Source: an uncultured Micrococcaceae bacterium
Lineage (GTDB): Bacteria > Actinomycetota > Actinomycetes > Actinomycetales > Micrococcaceae
DNA length: 64,000 nucleotides
Assembly: GCA_947502645.1 (NCBI GenBank)
Contig: CANNAD010000003.1
Span: 366,622 to 430,621 of the forward strand
Direction: 5' to 3'
Shown: positions 26,239 through 35,092 of the stretch, one piece after another
How positions within the stretch are numbered: the first letter of the stretch is position 1
How the letters are laid out: each line of letters starts with the position of its first letter
Translations under genes and position numbers: made by a program
Notes under the pieces: generated by a model
Told to the model about the DNA's origin: nothing
Seen by the model: the letters and a program-made list of their open reading frames with translations, nothing else
Databases searched by the model: none

Positions 26239-26658
26239 ATGGAACACAATCGACCGATAGGTTTCTGGCTCAAGCTCGTTGATGGTCTGATCGATGCCCA
26301 GTTCGAGGCGACGCTGGAGGAACACGGCGTGACGCGCCGGCAGTGGCAGATCATGAATCTACTGGCTGAAAGGCCTGCCACCATGGCGGAACTGGAGGCC
26401 GAGCTGAGCCCCTTCTCGATATCGGGTTCCGAAGAGACCCTGGCCGAGCACCTGGAAGAGCTCGGTGAAAGTAACTGGGTGTTGCGTGAGCGCGAGCAGT
26501 TCACTCTTGCGGAGCTCGGACGTAACAGCATGACTGTGCTGGGCGAGGTGGTTGCGGAGAACCGGGATCGGGCTGCTGAGGGTATTGCTCCGGAGGATTA
26601 CGAGAGGACGGTAAGCGCACTTGAGCGTATGGCGAGGAACCTTGGGTGGGATGCCTAG
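26239..26658 (+). CDS. MarR-family regulator
   Basis: This 139-residue winged-helix protein (FWLKLVDGLIDAQFEATLEE, RRQWQIMNLLAERPATMAEL, LTEHLEELGESNWVLRE-like wing region) fits MarR-type regulators. It is divergent from the DUF1992 gene. Target unknown. Confidence 0.8.
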   Translation: MEHNRPIGFWLKLVDGLIDAQFEATLEEHGVTRRQWQIMNLLAERPATMAELEAELSPFSISGSEETLAEHLEELGESNWVLREREQFTLAELGRNSMTVLGEVVAENRDRAAEGIAPEDYERTVSALERMARNLGWDA

Positions 26659-27243
26659 ACGCAGATGCGGCGATTAAGCTACCGCTTGCTGGCTCTTTAA
26701 CACTTCCGGTGCTTGGTAGCAACATGCTCCTGCGTCAAAGCACTCTCACGGATCCAACCTACCGTCCTGAAAATGCGAGGACAGCGACGACAGACCATCC
26801 GTGGAACAGCAATCACCGATTAGGCCGTGTTGAAGAGAACAGATCGTTCGCCCGACAGTACAAATCATTCTCAGACACAAGAAGACGCCCGAGTCCTCTA
26901 AGGGATCCCGCAACCTACTGAGCAGTTGTCCGTCTGCTTCGGTGACGCTACTTCACAATCTCTACCGAAAAGCTCTGCACGGGCGTCTACGAGCGTCACT
27001 GAGCCGAAAAGACCACCGCTTCACATCACCGGGCAACTGTGCAGCCACACCCGCAACCATGTGAAGCGATCAGGGTCGGTGCTCAGATCGATTGAAAGAC
27101 AGAAACTCCAACAGGGCATCTCGCGTCCCATCGACTACTGTCGTGAATGGGACGTTGTCAGCAGGTGCGAATTGCTCATAGTCGACGGGGAAGCCTGGGG
27201 CGTTGCTTCGTCGATCACCTGTCAACCGATAAGATCGTGACCC
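26659..27243. other. Gene-poor junction before defence island
   Basis: These 585 bases are less GC-biased than the flanks and hold no ORF with a plausible start, RBS or codon bias. I see no tRNA and no integrase. It marks the left edge of the island; any attachment site is not recognisable. Confidence 0.5.
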
Positions 27244-28476
27244 ATGACATGCACTCGATCGGACCCACCTCCTCCCGTCGCTCAAATGGTGGATCTCTTC
27301 GCTGGTCCGGGTGGATTGGACGTCGCTGCACGTTGGCTGGGTTTATCCGTGGTCGGTATCGAATGGGACGAGAACGCCTGTGCGACTAGACGAACCGCTG
27401 GTCTGGAGACCGTGCATGGTGACGTGCGGGAACATGGTCCGGCCGAGTTTCCCCATGCCACGATCCTTACCGGCGGGCCTCCATGTCAGACGTACACCGT
27501 GGCCGGGCCCGGGGCTGGTCGTAAAGCCCTGGACCAAGTGCTGTCCTTCATCTCACGCATGGTTGATGGGGACGACGTCACGGGCGAACTAGCTGCTCTC
27601 GATGATGAACGTACGGGGCTAGTGCTGCAGCCACTCCGTTGGGCGCTGGAGGCCCATCAAGCGGGGAAGGCTTACCAGGTGATCGTCTTGGAGCAGGTGC
27701 CTGCAGTTCTGCCCGTGTGGGAGGCCATGTCAAGGGTTCTAGAACCACTTGGTTACAAGACCGTGACAGGCATCCTCCACGCAGAGGAATATGGGGTTCC
27801 GCAGACCCGTCGCCGGGCGGTTCTGATGGCGAACCGGGACAGTGCTCCCGTCCTGCCCGCACCAACGCATCAACGTTTCAGGAAAAAAGACGTGAAAGCT
27901 TCTATAAACCAACCTGCGTTACTGCCGTGCAAGAGCATGGGCGAAACCTTGGACCGGGGTGAGCCTTTCATACTGCACTCCAATTACGGAACCGGTGGTG
28001 ATCCAAAGGCTCGTGGGCGGCGCACTTCAAAGGAACCAACTTTTACGGTTACCGGGAAAGTCTCCAGAAACCGCTTATTTTCCGACGCGGGCGAACTTGA
28101 TCGTCTCGCAGCCTCAGAAGCTGGCCAGCTCCAGACGTTCCCCTCAGACTACCCGTGGTCAGGCAAGGACATCTCCCAACAGATCGGAAACGCCATACCG
28201 CCGCGTCTGGCGGCCCACGTCCTTGCAGCAGCTCTCGGTCGGGAACTGACAGCGAATTTCCTCGACACAGTGACGAGAGCACGGTGGATCAGCCCCGACG
28301 ACGAAGTCATAACCGCGGCGGGAGATATCGAGGGCGCGTACGGCAGTCTGTTGCCTGGGACCGGCCCGCGCTTGGGCTCCGGCACGGGGTTGAAGCCGGG
28401 TTCTGGTACCGGGACGCGACCGACCTCCATGGACTTCACCGACGACGCCCATGCGCTCATGTCGTCACAACTTTGA
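27244..28476 (+). CDS. C5-cytosine DNA methyltransferase (DISARM DrmMII-like)
   Basis: This 410-residue methyltransferase shows motif I DLFAGPGGLD, motif IV GGPPCQTYT with the catalytic Cys, motif VI LEQVPAVLP (EQV in place of the usual ENV), motif VIII QTRRRAVLMA and motif X QIGNAIPPRLA. The C-terminus ends in a Gly-Ser-Thr repeat tail. C5 methyltransferases mark host DNA in class 2 DISARM, and this one heads the gene set that contains drmA and drmB. The start could be the second ATG two codons on. The recognition site cannot be read from the sequence. Confidence 0.9.
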   Translation: MTCTRSDPPPPVAQMVDLFAGPGGLDVAARWLGLSVVGIEWDENACATRRTAGLETVHGDVREHGPAEFPHATILTGGPPCQTYTVAGPGAGRKALDQVLSFISRMVDGDDVTGELAALDDERTGLVLQPLRWALEAHQAGKAYQVIVLEQVPAVLPVWEAMSRVLEPLGYKTVTGILHAEEYGVPQTRRRAVLMANRDSAPVLPAPTHQRFRKKDVKASINQPALLPCKSMGETLDRGEPFILHSNYGTGGDPKARGRRTSKEPTFTVTGKVSRNRLFSDAGELDRLAASEAGQLQTFPSDYPWSGKDISQQIGNAIPPRLAAHVLAAALGRELTANFLDTVTRARWISPDDEVITAAGDIEGAYGSLLPGTGPRLGSGTGLKPGSGTGTRPTSMDFTDDAHALMSSQL

Positions 28477-28638
28477 GAGTTGCTTTAGCAGGAGGAGTCG
28501 GGAAGAGCCTCTTTAGTCCCCAACCAAATGGTGGATTCTGTGGTGCAAAAACTCCTGAGACGGCGTATAGGATGGGCGTACTTACACGATGGCCAGCTCG
28601 GGGCCGTCGAAACGAGAGTTACCGTATGGGGAAAACCG

Positions 28639-31600
28639 ATGAAGGTTCAGGAAGCATGGGCAGGAACAACTTCGCCTGTTAGTCGATTCATCAGCGCTGA
28701 AACCCAGAGCGCTCTGAATGCCTACCGGGCTAGGCCCGACTTGATTCGAGAACATGCCAATATCGAGGCGGCAATCTCGCAGGGCGGCTACGGGCGTAAA
28801 CAGCTCAACGAGCTCATACAGAACGCAGCTGACGCCATCAAAGAGCCGGGAGGACGCATCAAAGTCGTCCTGACCCGGGACGCTCTCTATTGCGCAAACG
28901 CAGGTCAGCCATTTACCGAGGCTGGGTTCAGGACTCTTATGCTCTCCCACTCGTCTGAAAAGCGTGATGACGAGATTGGACGTTTCGGGCTAGGGTTTAA
29001 GTCCGTCATCCAGGTGACAACCGAGCCGAAGATTTTCAGTCGGAGCGGCTCTGTCTCATGGAGCCAGAGCCAGAGCCGTGATCTGCTCCAAGAGTTAGAA
29101 CCCGGTTTAACCACTTACCCGATACTTCGTTTGGCCGCCCCCATAGATCCTTACAGTGCAGCAGCACAGGATGACGTCCTCGCCGAGCTCTTTCCATGGG
29201 CTTCCACCGTCGTGAAGCTCCCCCTGCGTGGCAGTGTCTCCTGGCTGTCGACGGAAATGAAAAATTTTCCGCCAGAGTTCCTTCTGTTTTCTGACAAAAT
29301 CGGGTCCTTGGAACTCGATGACCGTTTCGAGGACTCGTCTATCACCTGGACAGCTGATCGGCAAAGCAACCGGGTCTCCCTCACTGACGGAATTTCGAAC
29401 AGCGAATGGCTGATCTTCAAAGAGCAGCATGAAGTCAGCACTGAGGCCGCCTTGGAGGCGGGAAGCATCGTCGCACGACAGCATATCGATGTCACCTGGG
29501 CTGTACCCATGACAGGCAACCAACGCCGCAAGTTGGGGCGCTTCTGGAACTACTTCCCCACTCAGCATGAGACGTCCCTCCGGGGTCTCGTCAACGCTGC
29601 ATTCAAAATGAATGAAGACCGACACAGCATCCTGGACACACGGTACAACCAGGAAATCCTCACGCGAACTCTCCCCAAGATGGTTGCCAACGCTCTCGGA
29701 GAGCTCCGCACGCCCAACGACCCAGCTCTCTTCCTCGACGTCTTGCCATCACGCGACAGGGAATCGTACTCCTGGGCGGATGCAGCGATAAACAAACCGA
29801 TTTATGCATTGCTGCCATTCGCGCCCAGTCTTCCGGATCGGTCCGGCGTGTTAAGAATTCCCAGTGAGATCAAAGTTCAACCACCCCTGGAAGAAGCGAC
29901 ACGACTAATTGCCCTCTGGGATTCTTGCATCCCACAGGACCGCCCCTGGCTGCACAGCAGTGCATTGCGGGGACGTGAGTCACAAGTCATGCGAATTTTA
30001 AAGGAAGCAAACCTCAAGCGTGCATCTATCGAAGAGTGGCTCGAAGAAGTCGTTGCGGGCGGAGAGCTACAGGATTACGAGAATGCACTCCAACTCGCCG
30101 CCATGATCGACAAGTCTTACGGCGACTACCGACAGGCCATGCGACGGAGTCGAATTGTCCTGATGTCTGACGGAAGTGTCCAAGCTCCGCTAGCAGACAG
30201 AGTCTTCCTTCCAATGACGGTCGACGATGGCGCAAGCAACTGCGTCTCCTACCAACTGATGCATCACGGAGACGCGAACGCCCACCTTCGCGCGCTCGAT
30301 CTCCAGGCACAGGACGGTCGCGGCATAGTGAGCCGTGTCGCTAGTAGTATCGCTGCCAATTACACGGACGCCGGACTGGCGCGGTCGCTATGGAAATTAA
30401 CTAGATCACTCCCGGTCCCAGAAAGCCTTTCGATCATCAGCGAAAGAACAGACCCGGCCAAGATTCTGGTGCGGTGCCGAGATCAAAAATGGCGACAGCT
30501 AGGCGGCGTTTGGCTCGCGGGAAATTTGATTCCGCAGTCGAGCATCGGGGACGAGCATCTCTTGATCGATGAGCAATTTCATTCCCACGACATCGACCTA
30601 ATGAAGAACCTTGGCGTACGAAAGTCTCTTGGGGACGCTCAGATGAGTCGTGGTGGAGAGACCTACGATATTTGGAAGCAGCATGAGTCCAAACGAATTT
30701 CCGGGTCAATGGTACCGTCAGGCACCGGGATACAGTTCAATCAAGCCCTAACCACCGAGGGCCTGCACCTTCTAACCGATGCGTCAGCCACCACTCGGTC
30801 CAGAGTTTCACGAACAATACTGTCCAGGACCCAGTATCCGACAAAGATCGAGTTCAGCAATGGTTACCGTGCCCCGGAAAGTATTGATGGTCCAGACCTT
30901 TGGTGGGTCCGAACATTTGGCGTCTTTGAAACCCCGTTAGGTCTGGTAGAGACCAAGCATTGCGTAGGGAAGATTGAGGGAGTACCGCTCGACTACTTAC
31001 CGTATCCAGGAGAATCCGAAGCCGAGGCCCTATGCCTGCCGTCGGACGCCAAAAATATTGAATGGACAGTAATCCTTGCTTTGGCTGAGCAGCGCTTGTC
31101 CATGCTCCAGCTCCACCAACTCTACGGCGCCCTAGCTGCGCTGGACGTGCGGACGCCAAAGGAACTTCTAGCACCGTTAAGCGGAGGGCGGAGTTCCCGC
31201 TACCGGACCTCGGAATTAAATCTTGCCTCTGATCCTGCGTCTCGCGACTATCTGGTGGATACCTCTGACATACCTGTTATATATACGGGTCATCCCGATC
31301 TCGATGCAGCTCTCAACGAAAATTGGGGCATGGAGCCCGTTGCTGTCCAATTTTACACATCGGTTCGCACTACACCCCTAGAAGAAGAAGCGCCAACAGC
31401 TATTAAATCGCGTTTCCCGTTCCTCAAACGGGTAGCAAGCGAAGTTAAAGCACAGACGCTGCTAGTTCCTTGCGCCTCCGTCGAAGAGCTTTGTACAAAT
31501 AGTTTCGACTCCAAATCGACGGCAACGCCTAAGGCGTTCTACCTTGAAGAAGGCGCTCTTTATTACCGCGCACCCCAGGGTGAGCAGGCACTGCTGACAA

Positions 31601-33288
31601 CAGTCCTCGCCGCCTTTGGGAGCCAGAAGCCTACTCAACAGGTCGCGCGCACCATGCGACAGCTCAAGAAGGATGATGCAGCGAACGCGCGTATTACAAA
31701 TGCCAATAAGCAAAAGACAGATGCCGGTAAAATCGCGGAGCTAGTCGGTCGCGACACTCTTCGAGAACTAATTCCGGACGCAGTAACAAGAATGCTGAAC
31801 GCACGAGATCTGGACCTCACCGACGAACGGCTGTTTGACATCGTCAGCAACCTTCACGGCAGTAGCCTCCTCAAGGTGCTCAAGCCAGCGCTGTCCGAGG
31901 CAGGCATCGATGCACCTGATCAATTCCGTGGAGGCCGCACAGCCCAAGAGTTCGTCAAAGAGCTCGGATTCTCGCCTGCAATGGCTGGTGCGTCGGTCAA
32001 GAAGAAGCCTGAACGTGAGGAGTTCGTCGGGCCTGTGGGCTTGAACCCACTTCATCAATACCAAGAAACGACCAGCCAAAAGATCGTCGATCTCTTGGCC
32101 GGGCGGACGAAGTACAGCCGTGGTCTCGTGCAACTGCCCACCGGCGCGGGTAAGACCCGCGTGGCCGTCGAATCGGTCATCCGGGACATTAAAGCCGCAC
32201 CCGAAGAGGAGCATCGGCTTGTCATCTGGATCGCGCAATCGGAGGAGCTCTGCGAACAAGCTATAGAGACGTGGACGTACGTCTGGCAGGCTGTCGGCCC
32301 TGCTGGGCAGCGGATGGCGGTGAGCAGACTCTGGGGCGGGAATAAGGCCATACGGGAAGAGACAAAGCTGCACCTCGTCGTCGCGACGATTCAAACGCTT
32401 GCCAGCATCCACCAGTCTCGGCGTCAGACGTACGCGTGGATGTCGAACCCGGACCTGGTCATCATCGATGAGGCACACGGGGCTACCGCTACCTCCTATA
32501 CGCCCGTCCTTTCGTGGTTGGGCCGCTCTTTCACCGAGAGGTCGAGGTCTCTGCTCGGGCTCTCAGCGACTCCCTACCGGGGATCAAACGAGAGGGAGAC
32601 GGAGAGGCTAGTCGCCCGCTTCGGGAAGAACCTCATCGAGCCCGATGAGTTCACTGCGGAGGACGCCCACGAGTATCTACAGGACCTTCAGGTATTAGCC
32701 CGGGTGAATCATCAAGAATTGGAGGGCATCGAGCTCAAACTCAAGGACATGCGTTCGGCCACCGATGAAGACTCTCAGAGCGCGATGCTCGAAGCACGAA
32801 TCGACCTTCAACAGGTAGCAGACAGCACTCGACGTAACGAGGCGATCCTCGACCACATCAAGTCGTCGAAGACGACAGGACCGACGCTCGTGTTCGCTGC
32901 TTCAGTCGAACACGCAGAGGCCCTCGCGGCTGTACTGTCCGTCGAGGGTGTCCCTGCAGCTGCGATCTCCGGGAAGACGGACCTGGGTCACCGCCGCTCG
33001 ATCATCGAGGACTTCAGGAAGGGCAAAATCCGAGTTCTCACGAACTTCGATGTGCTCACACAAGGATTCGATGCGCCGAAGGTTGACGCCGTATACGTCT
33101 GTCGCCCGACCTTCTCCCCCAACAAATACATCCAGATGATCGGCCGCGGTCTACGCGGCCCCCTCAACGGCGGCAGCGAAGAAGTGCTCATCGTCAACGT
33201 GAAGGACAACCTCCAGCAGTATGGGCACAAGCTCGCATTCACGCAGCTGGACTACCTGTGGCGGAGCGAGGCAATCGGTGCTCCCTGA
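28639..33288 (+). CDS. GHKL(sacsin-like) ATPase fused to SF2 helicase
   Basis: This product of about 1549 residues starts at MKVQEAWAG, with GGGGA six bases upstream; a start at 28528 is possible but poorer. An N-terminal Hsp90-type ATP site is visible: N-box LNELIQNAADAIK near residue 55 and glycine loop GRFGLGFKSV near 115. A middle region of about 900 residues has no recognisable family. A C-terminal SF2 helicase follows: Walker A LPTGAGKT near 1163, IIDEAHG near 1274, LSATPYRG near 1308, and motif VI QMIGRGLRG. Its stop lies inside the next gene. Sacsin-like ATPases occur in several phage-defence proteins; the fusion with this helicase inside a DISARM-like set is unusual. Confidence 0.88.
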   Translation: MKVQEAWAGTTSPVSRFISAETQSALNAYRARPDLIREHANIEAAISQGGYGRKQLNELIQNAADAIKEPGGRIKVVLTRDALYCANAGQPFTEAGFRTLMLSHSSEKRDDEIGRFGLGFKSVIQVTTEPKIFSRSGSVSWSQSQSRDLLQELEPGLTTYPILRLAAPIDPYSAAAQDDVLAELFPWASTVVKLPLRGSVSWLSTEMKNFPPEFLLFSDKIGSLELDDRFEDSSITWTADRQSNRVSLTDGISNSEWLIFKEQHEVSTEAALEAGSIVARQHIDVTWAVPMTGNQRRKLGRFWNYFPTQHETSLRGLVNAAFKMNEDRHSILDTRYNQEILTRTLPKMVANALGELRTPNDPALFLDVLPSRDRESYSWADAAINKPIYALLPFAPSLPDRSGVLRIPSEIKVQPPLEEATRLIALWDSCIPQDRPWLHSSALRGRESQVMRILKEANLKRASIEEWLEEVVAGGELQDYENALQLAAMIDKSYGDYRQAMRRSRIVLMSDGSVQAPLADRVFLPMTVDDGASNCVSYQLMHHGDANAHLRALDLQAQDGRGIVSRVASSIAANYTDAGLARSLWKLTRSLPVPESLSIISERTDPAKILVRCRDQKWRQLGGVWLAGNLIPQSSIGDEHLLIDEQFHSHDIDLMKNLGVRKSLGDAQMSRGGETYDIWKQHESKRISGSMVPSGTGIQFNQALTTEGLHLLTDASATTRSRVSRTILSRTQYPTKIEFSNGYRAPESIDGPDLWWVRTFGVFETPLGLVETKHCVGKIEGVPLDYLPYPGESEAEALCLPSDAKNIEWTVILALAEQRLSMLQLHQLYGALAALDVRTPKELLAPLSGGRSSRYRTSELNLASDPASRDYLVDTSDIPVIYTGHPDLDAALNENWGMEPVAVQFYTSVRTTPLEEEAPTAIKSRFPFLKRVASEVKAQTLLVPCASVEELCTNSFDSKSTATPKAFYLEEGALYYRAPQGEQALLTTVLAAFGSQKPTQQVARTMRQLKKDDAANARITNANKQKTDAGKIAELVGRDTLRELIPDAVTRMLNARDLDLTDERLFDIVSNLHGSSLLKVLKPALSEAGIDAPDQFRGGRTAQEFVKELGFSPAMAGASVKKKPEREEFVGPVGLNPLHQYQETTSQKIVDLLAGRTKYSRGLVQLPTGAGKTRVAVESVIRDIKAAPEEEHRLVIWIAQSEELCEQAIETWTYVWQAVGPAGQRMAVSRLWGGNKAIREETKLHLVVATIQTLASIHQSRRQTYAWMSNPDLVIIDEAHGATATSYTPVLSWLGRSFTERSRSLLGLSATPYRGSNERETERLVARFGKNLIEPDEFTAEDAHEYLQDLQVLARVNHQELEGIELKLKDMRSATDEDSQSAMLEARIDLQQVADSTRRNEAILDHIKSSKTTGPTLVFAASVEHAEALAAVLSVEGVPAAAISGKTDLGHRRSIIEDFRKGKIRVLTNFDVLTQGFDAPKVDAVYVCRPTFSPNKYIQMIGRGLRGPLNGGSEEVLIVNVKDNLQQYGHKLAFTQLDYLWRSEAIGAP

Positions 33289-35092
33289 GATCCACCTCGA
33301 TGAAAGTCAGCAAGCGGTAGCGGAGGCAGAACCAGACGCGAGGCTGTTCGTCACTGCCGCGGCCGGGCAAGGGAAGACCGAAGTACTCCTCGCCCGGGTG
33401 AAGACTCTAGTAGAGGATGGCCTCAACCCGGCGGACGAGGTTCTGGTACTCAGTTTCTCGCGAGCTGCTGTAGAGGCTGTTAGGAAACGTGCTCGGGTTC
33501 ATGACCTCGACGGACTCCAAATCCGCACTTTCGACTCCTTCGCTGCTCAGATCCTGTTCGATATGGACGAGGATACGCTGGATGAGAGCTTCGAAGCGCG
33601 GATCAGAAAAGCCACGGAACATGTCGCCAGCGAGGACACCCCGGAGAGAATTACTCAGCTGAAGCACATCCTGATAGACGAGGCTCAGGATCTCGTCGGA
33701 GACCGGGCAGAGCTGGTCCTCGCCTTACTCAGTGCGCTCGGCGACGATCTAAGCTTCACCGTGCTCGGCGATCCACTGCAGGGCATCTACGACTTCCAAC
33801 TGAACGGGTCCACCTCGCAGTTGACATCTGGCGAGCTCATCGAGAAGCTCAAAATTGACTTCGGCGCGGAGCATCAGGCGCTGTCGAAGCACTACAGGGC
33901 CGTCACCGACCGCACACGGGAGCTCATCGCTGTAGGTGAGGAGATTCGGGGCCTCGGCACGCTGAACGATTCGGCGGTGAAGAGAGCCCATGAGCTTCTA
34001 GATAGCTTCCGAAGGCAAGTGTCCAGCACCTCGGTACTGAACGAATCCGGAGCTTTGAGCCCGCCCATCGGGGAGACAACTGCACTCCTCTGCTCGACCA
34101 ACTACGAGGTCCTCGTTGCGAGCGAACTCCTCTGGCAGAACGGATACAGCCATCTCGTTCGGCGTAAAGCCCAGGACATGAGCGTCGCGCCGTGGGTGCA
34201 CGGAGTATTCAAGGACCTCGAAGATCGGACGTACGACGCAGATGACATCAAGTCCAGGCTGACCACCCTTTTCGGTGATTCCGCAGCTGACCTATGGCTC
34301 GCCCTCAAGACAGCTGAAGGGAACTTCGTGGCCTATGACTCCCTCAATGTCCCTCAGTTGAGTCGACGGCTTCACAGCAGGGCAGTGCCACTCACCTTGA
34401 CGGTGGCAGACACTGCCACACTCGTGGTCTCTACTGTCCACAGAGCGAAGGGCCTCGAATTTACCAATGTCGTGTACTTGCAGCCCGAGTTCGGGTCCCC
34501 AGCAGCCGAGGAGAATGAGGTGACGCTGAAGCAGAAGTATGTGGCCTTGAGCCGAGCGCGCGAGGAGATCATCTCCACGAAACTTCCAAAGAAGCTCCTT
34601 CAGCGCGCGGATGGCTCCACAGGACGTTGGCTGGAAAAGGCCTACGGACAGCACGGCCGGTACACAGCTCGGATGGAATTCATCAACTCGGACATCGACG
34701 ACACCTCGCCTTACTGCCCCAATGACGGTGATGCCCGCGCCGTCCAAGACAATCTCGTCCTGGAGGACCTCCTAGGTCAGGTCGTCTCCGGTTCATTGGA
34801 ATCCGAGCCAGAGCCGGGTGAAGCGCCGCGATACGTGCTCACCACCGGCGACGGCAAAGTGATTGGGCGAACGAGCACATCCTTTGCTTACGCTCTCAAG
34901 AACACCTTCAGCTTCAAAAACAATCGCAACTATCAGTGGCCGATGGGGTTCACCGGCGCCCGCGTCACGTCCATCGAGTGTGCTACCGGTCACCCGGAAG
35001 AGACGAAACTGACGGGGCTGGGGTCGTCAGGAATGTGGTTGGTCCCTCGACTGACCGGTTTGATCAAGCGGACCACGAACCAGGAGCAATAA
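33278..35092 (+). CDS. UvrD-like SF1 helicase of the DISARM-like operon
   Basis: This 604-residue helicase has a GTG start (GGAG ten bases upstream) and an 11-base overlap with the preceding gene. Walker A is AAAGQGKTEVL near residue 25, motif II LIDEAQDL near 131, motif III-like VLGDPLQGIYDF, motif V STVHRAKGLEF and motif VI YVALSRAREE near 422. It is shorter than UvrD (about 720) and ends in a domain of about 150 residues that I do not recognise. Its tight coupling to both neighbours says it belongs to the same system. Confidence 0.88.
   Translation: MLPEIHLDESQQAVAEAEPDARLFVTAAAGQGKTEVLLARVKTLVEDGLNPADEVLVLSFSRAAVEAVRKRARVHDLDGLQIRTFDSFAAQILFDMDEDTLDESFEARIRKATEHVASEDTPERITQLKHILIDEAQDLVGDRAELVLALLSALGDDLSFTVLGDPLQGIYDFQLNGSTSQLTSGELIEKLKIDFGAEHQALSKHYRAVTDRTRELIAVGEEIRGLGTLNDSAVKRAHELLDSFRRQVSSTSVLNESGALSPPIGETTALLCSTNYEVLVASELLWQNGYSHLVRRKAQDMSVAPWVHGVFKDLEDRTYDADDIKSRLTTLFGDSAADLWLALKTAEGNFVAYDSLNVPQLSRRLHSRAVPLTLTVADTATLVVSTVHRAKGLEFTNVVYLQPEFGSPAAEENEVTLKQKYVALSRAREEIISTKLPKKLLQRADGSTGRWLEKAYGQHGRYTARMEFINSDIDDTSPYCPNDGDARAVQDNLVLEDLLGQVVSGSLESEPEPGEAPRYVLTTGDGKVIGRTSTSFAYALKNTFSFKNNRNYQWPMGFTGARVTSIECATGHPEETKLTGLGSSGMWLVPRLTGLIKRTTNQEQ

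Noticed and set aside
26659-27243. tRNA or integrase at the left edge of the defence island
   Set aside because: I looked for a tRNA-like end and a recombinase frame on both strands and saw neither.
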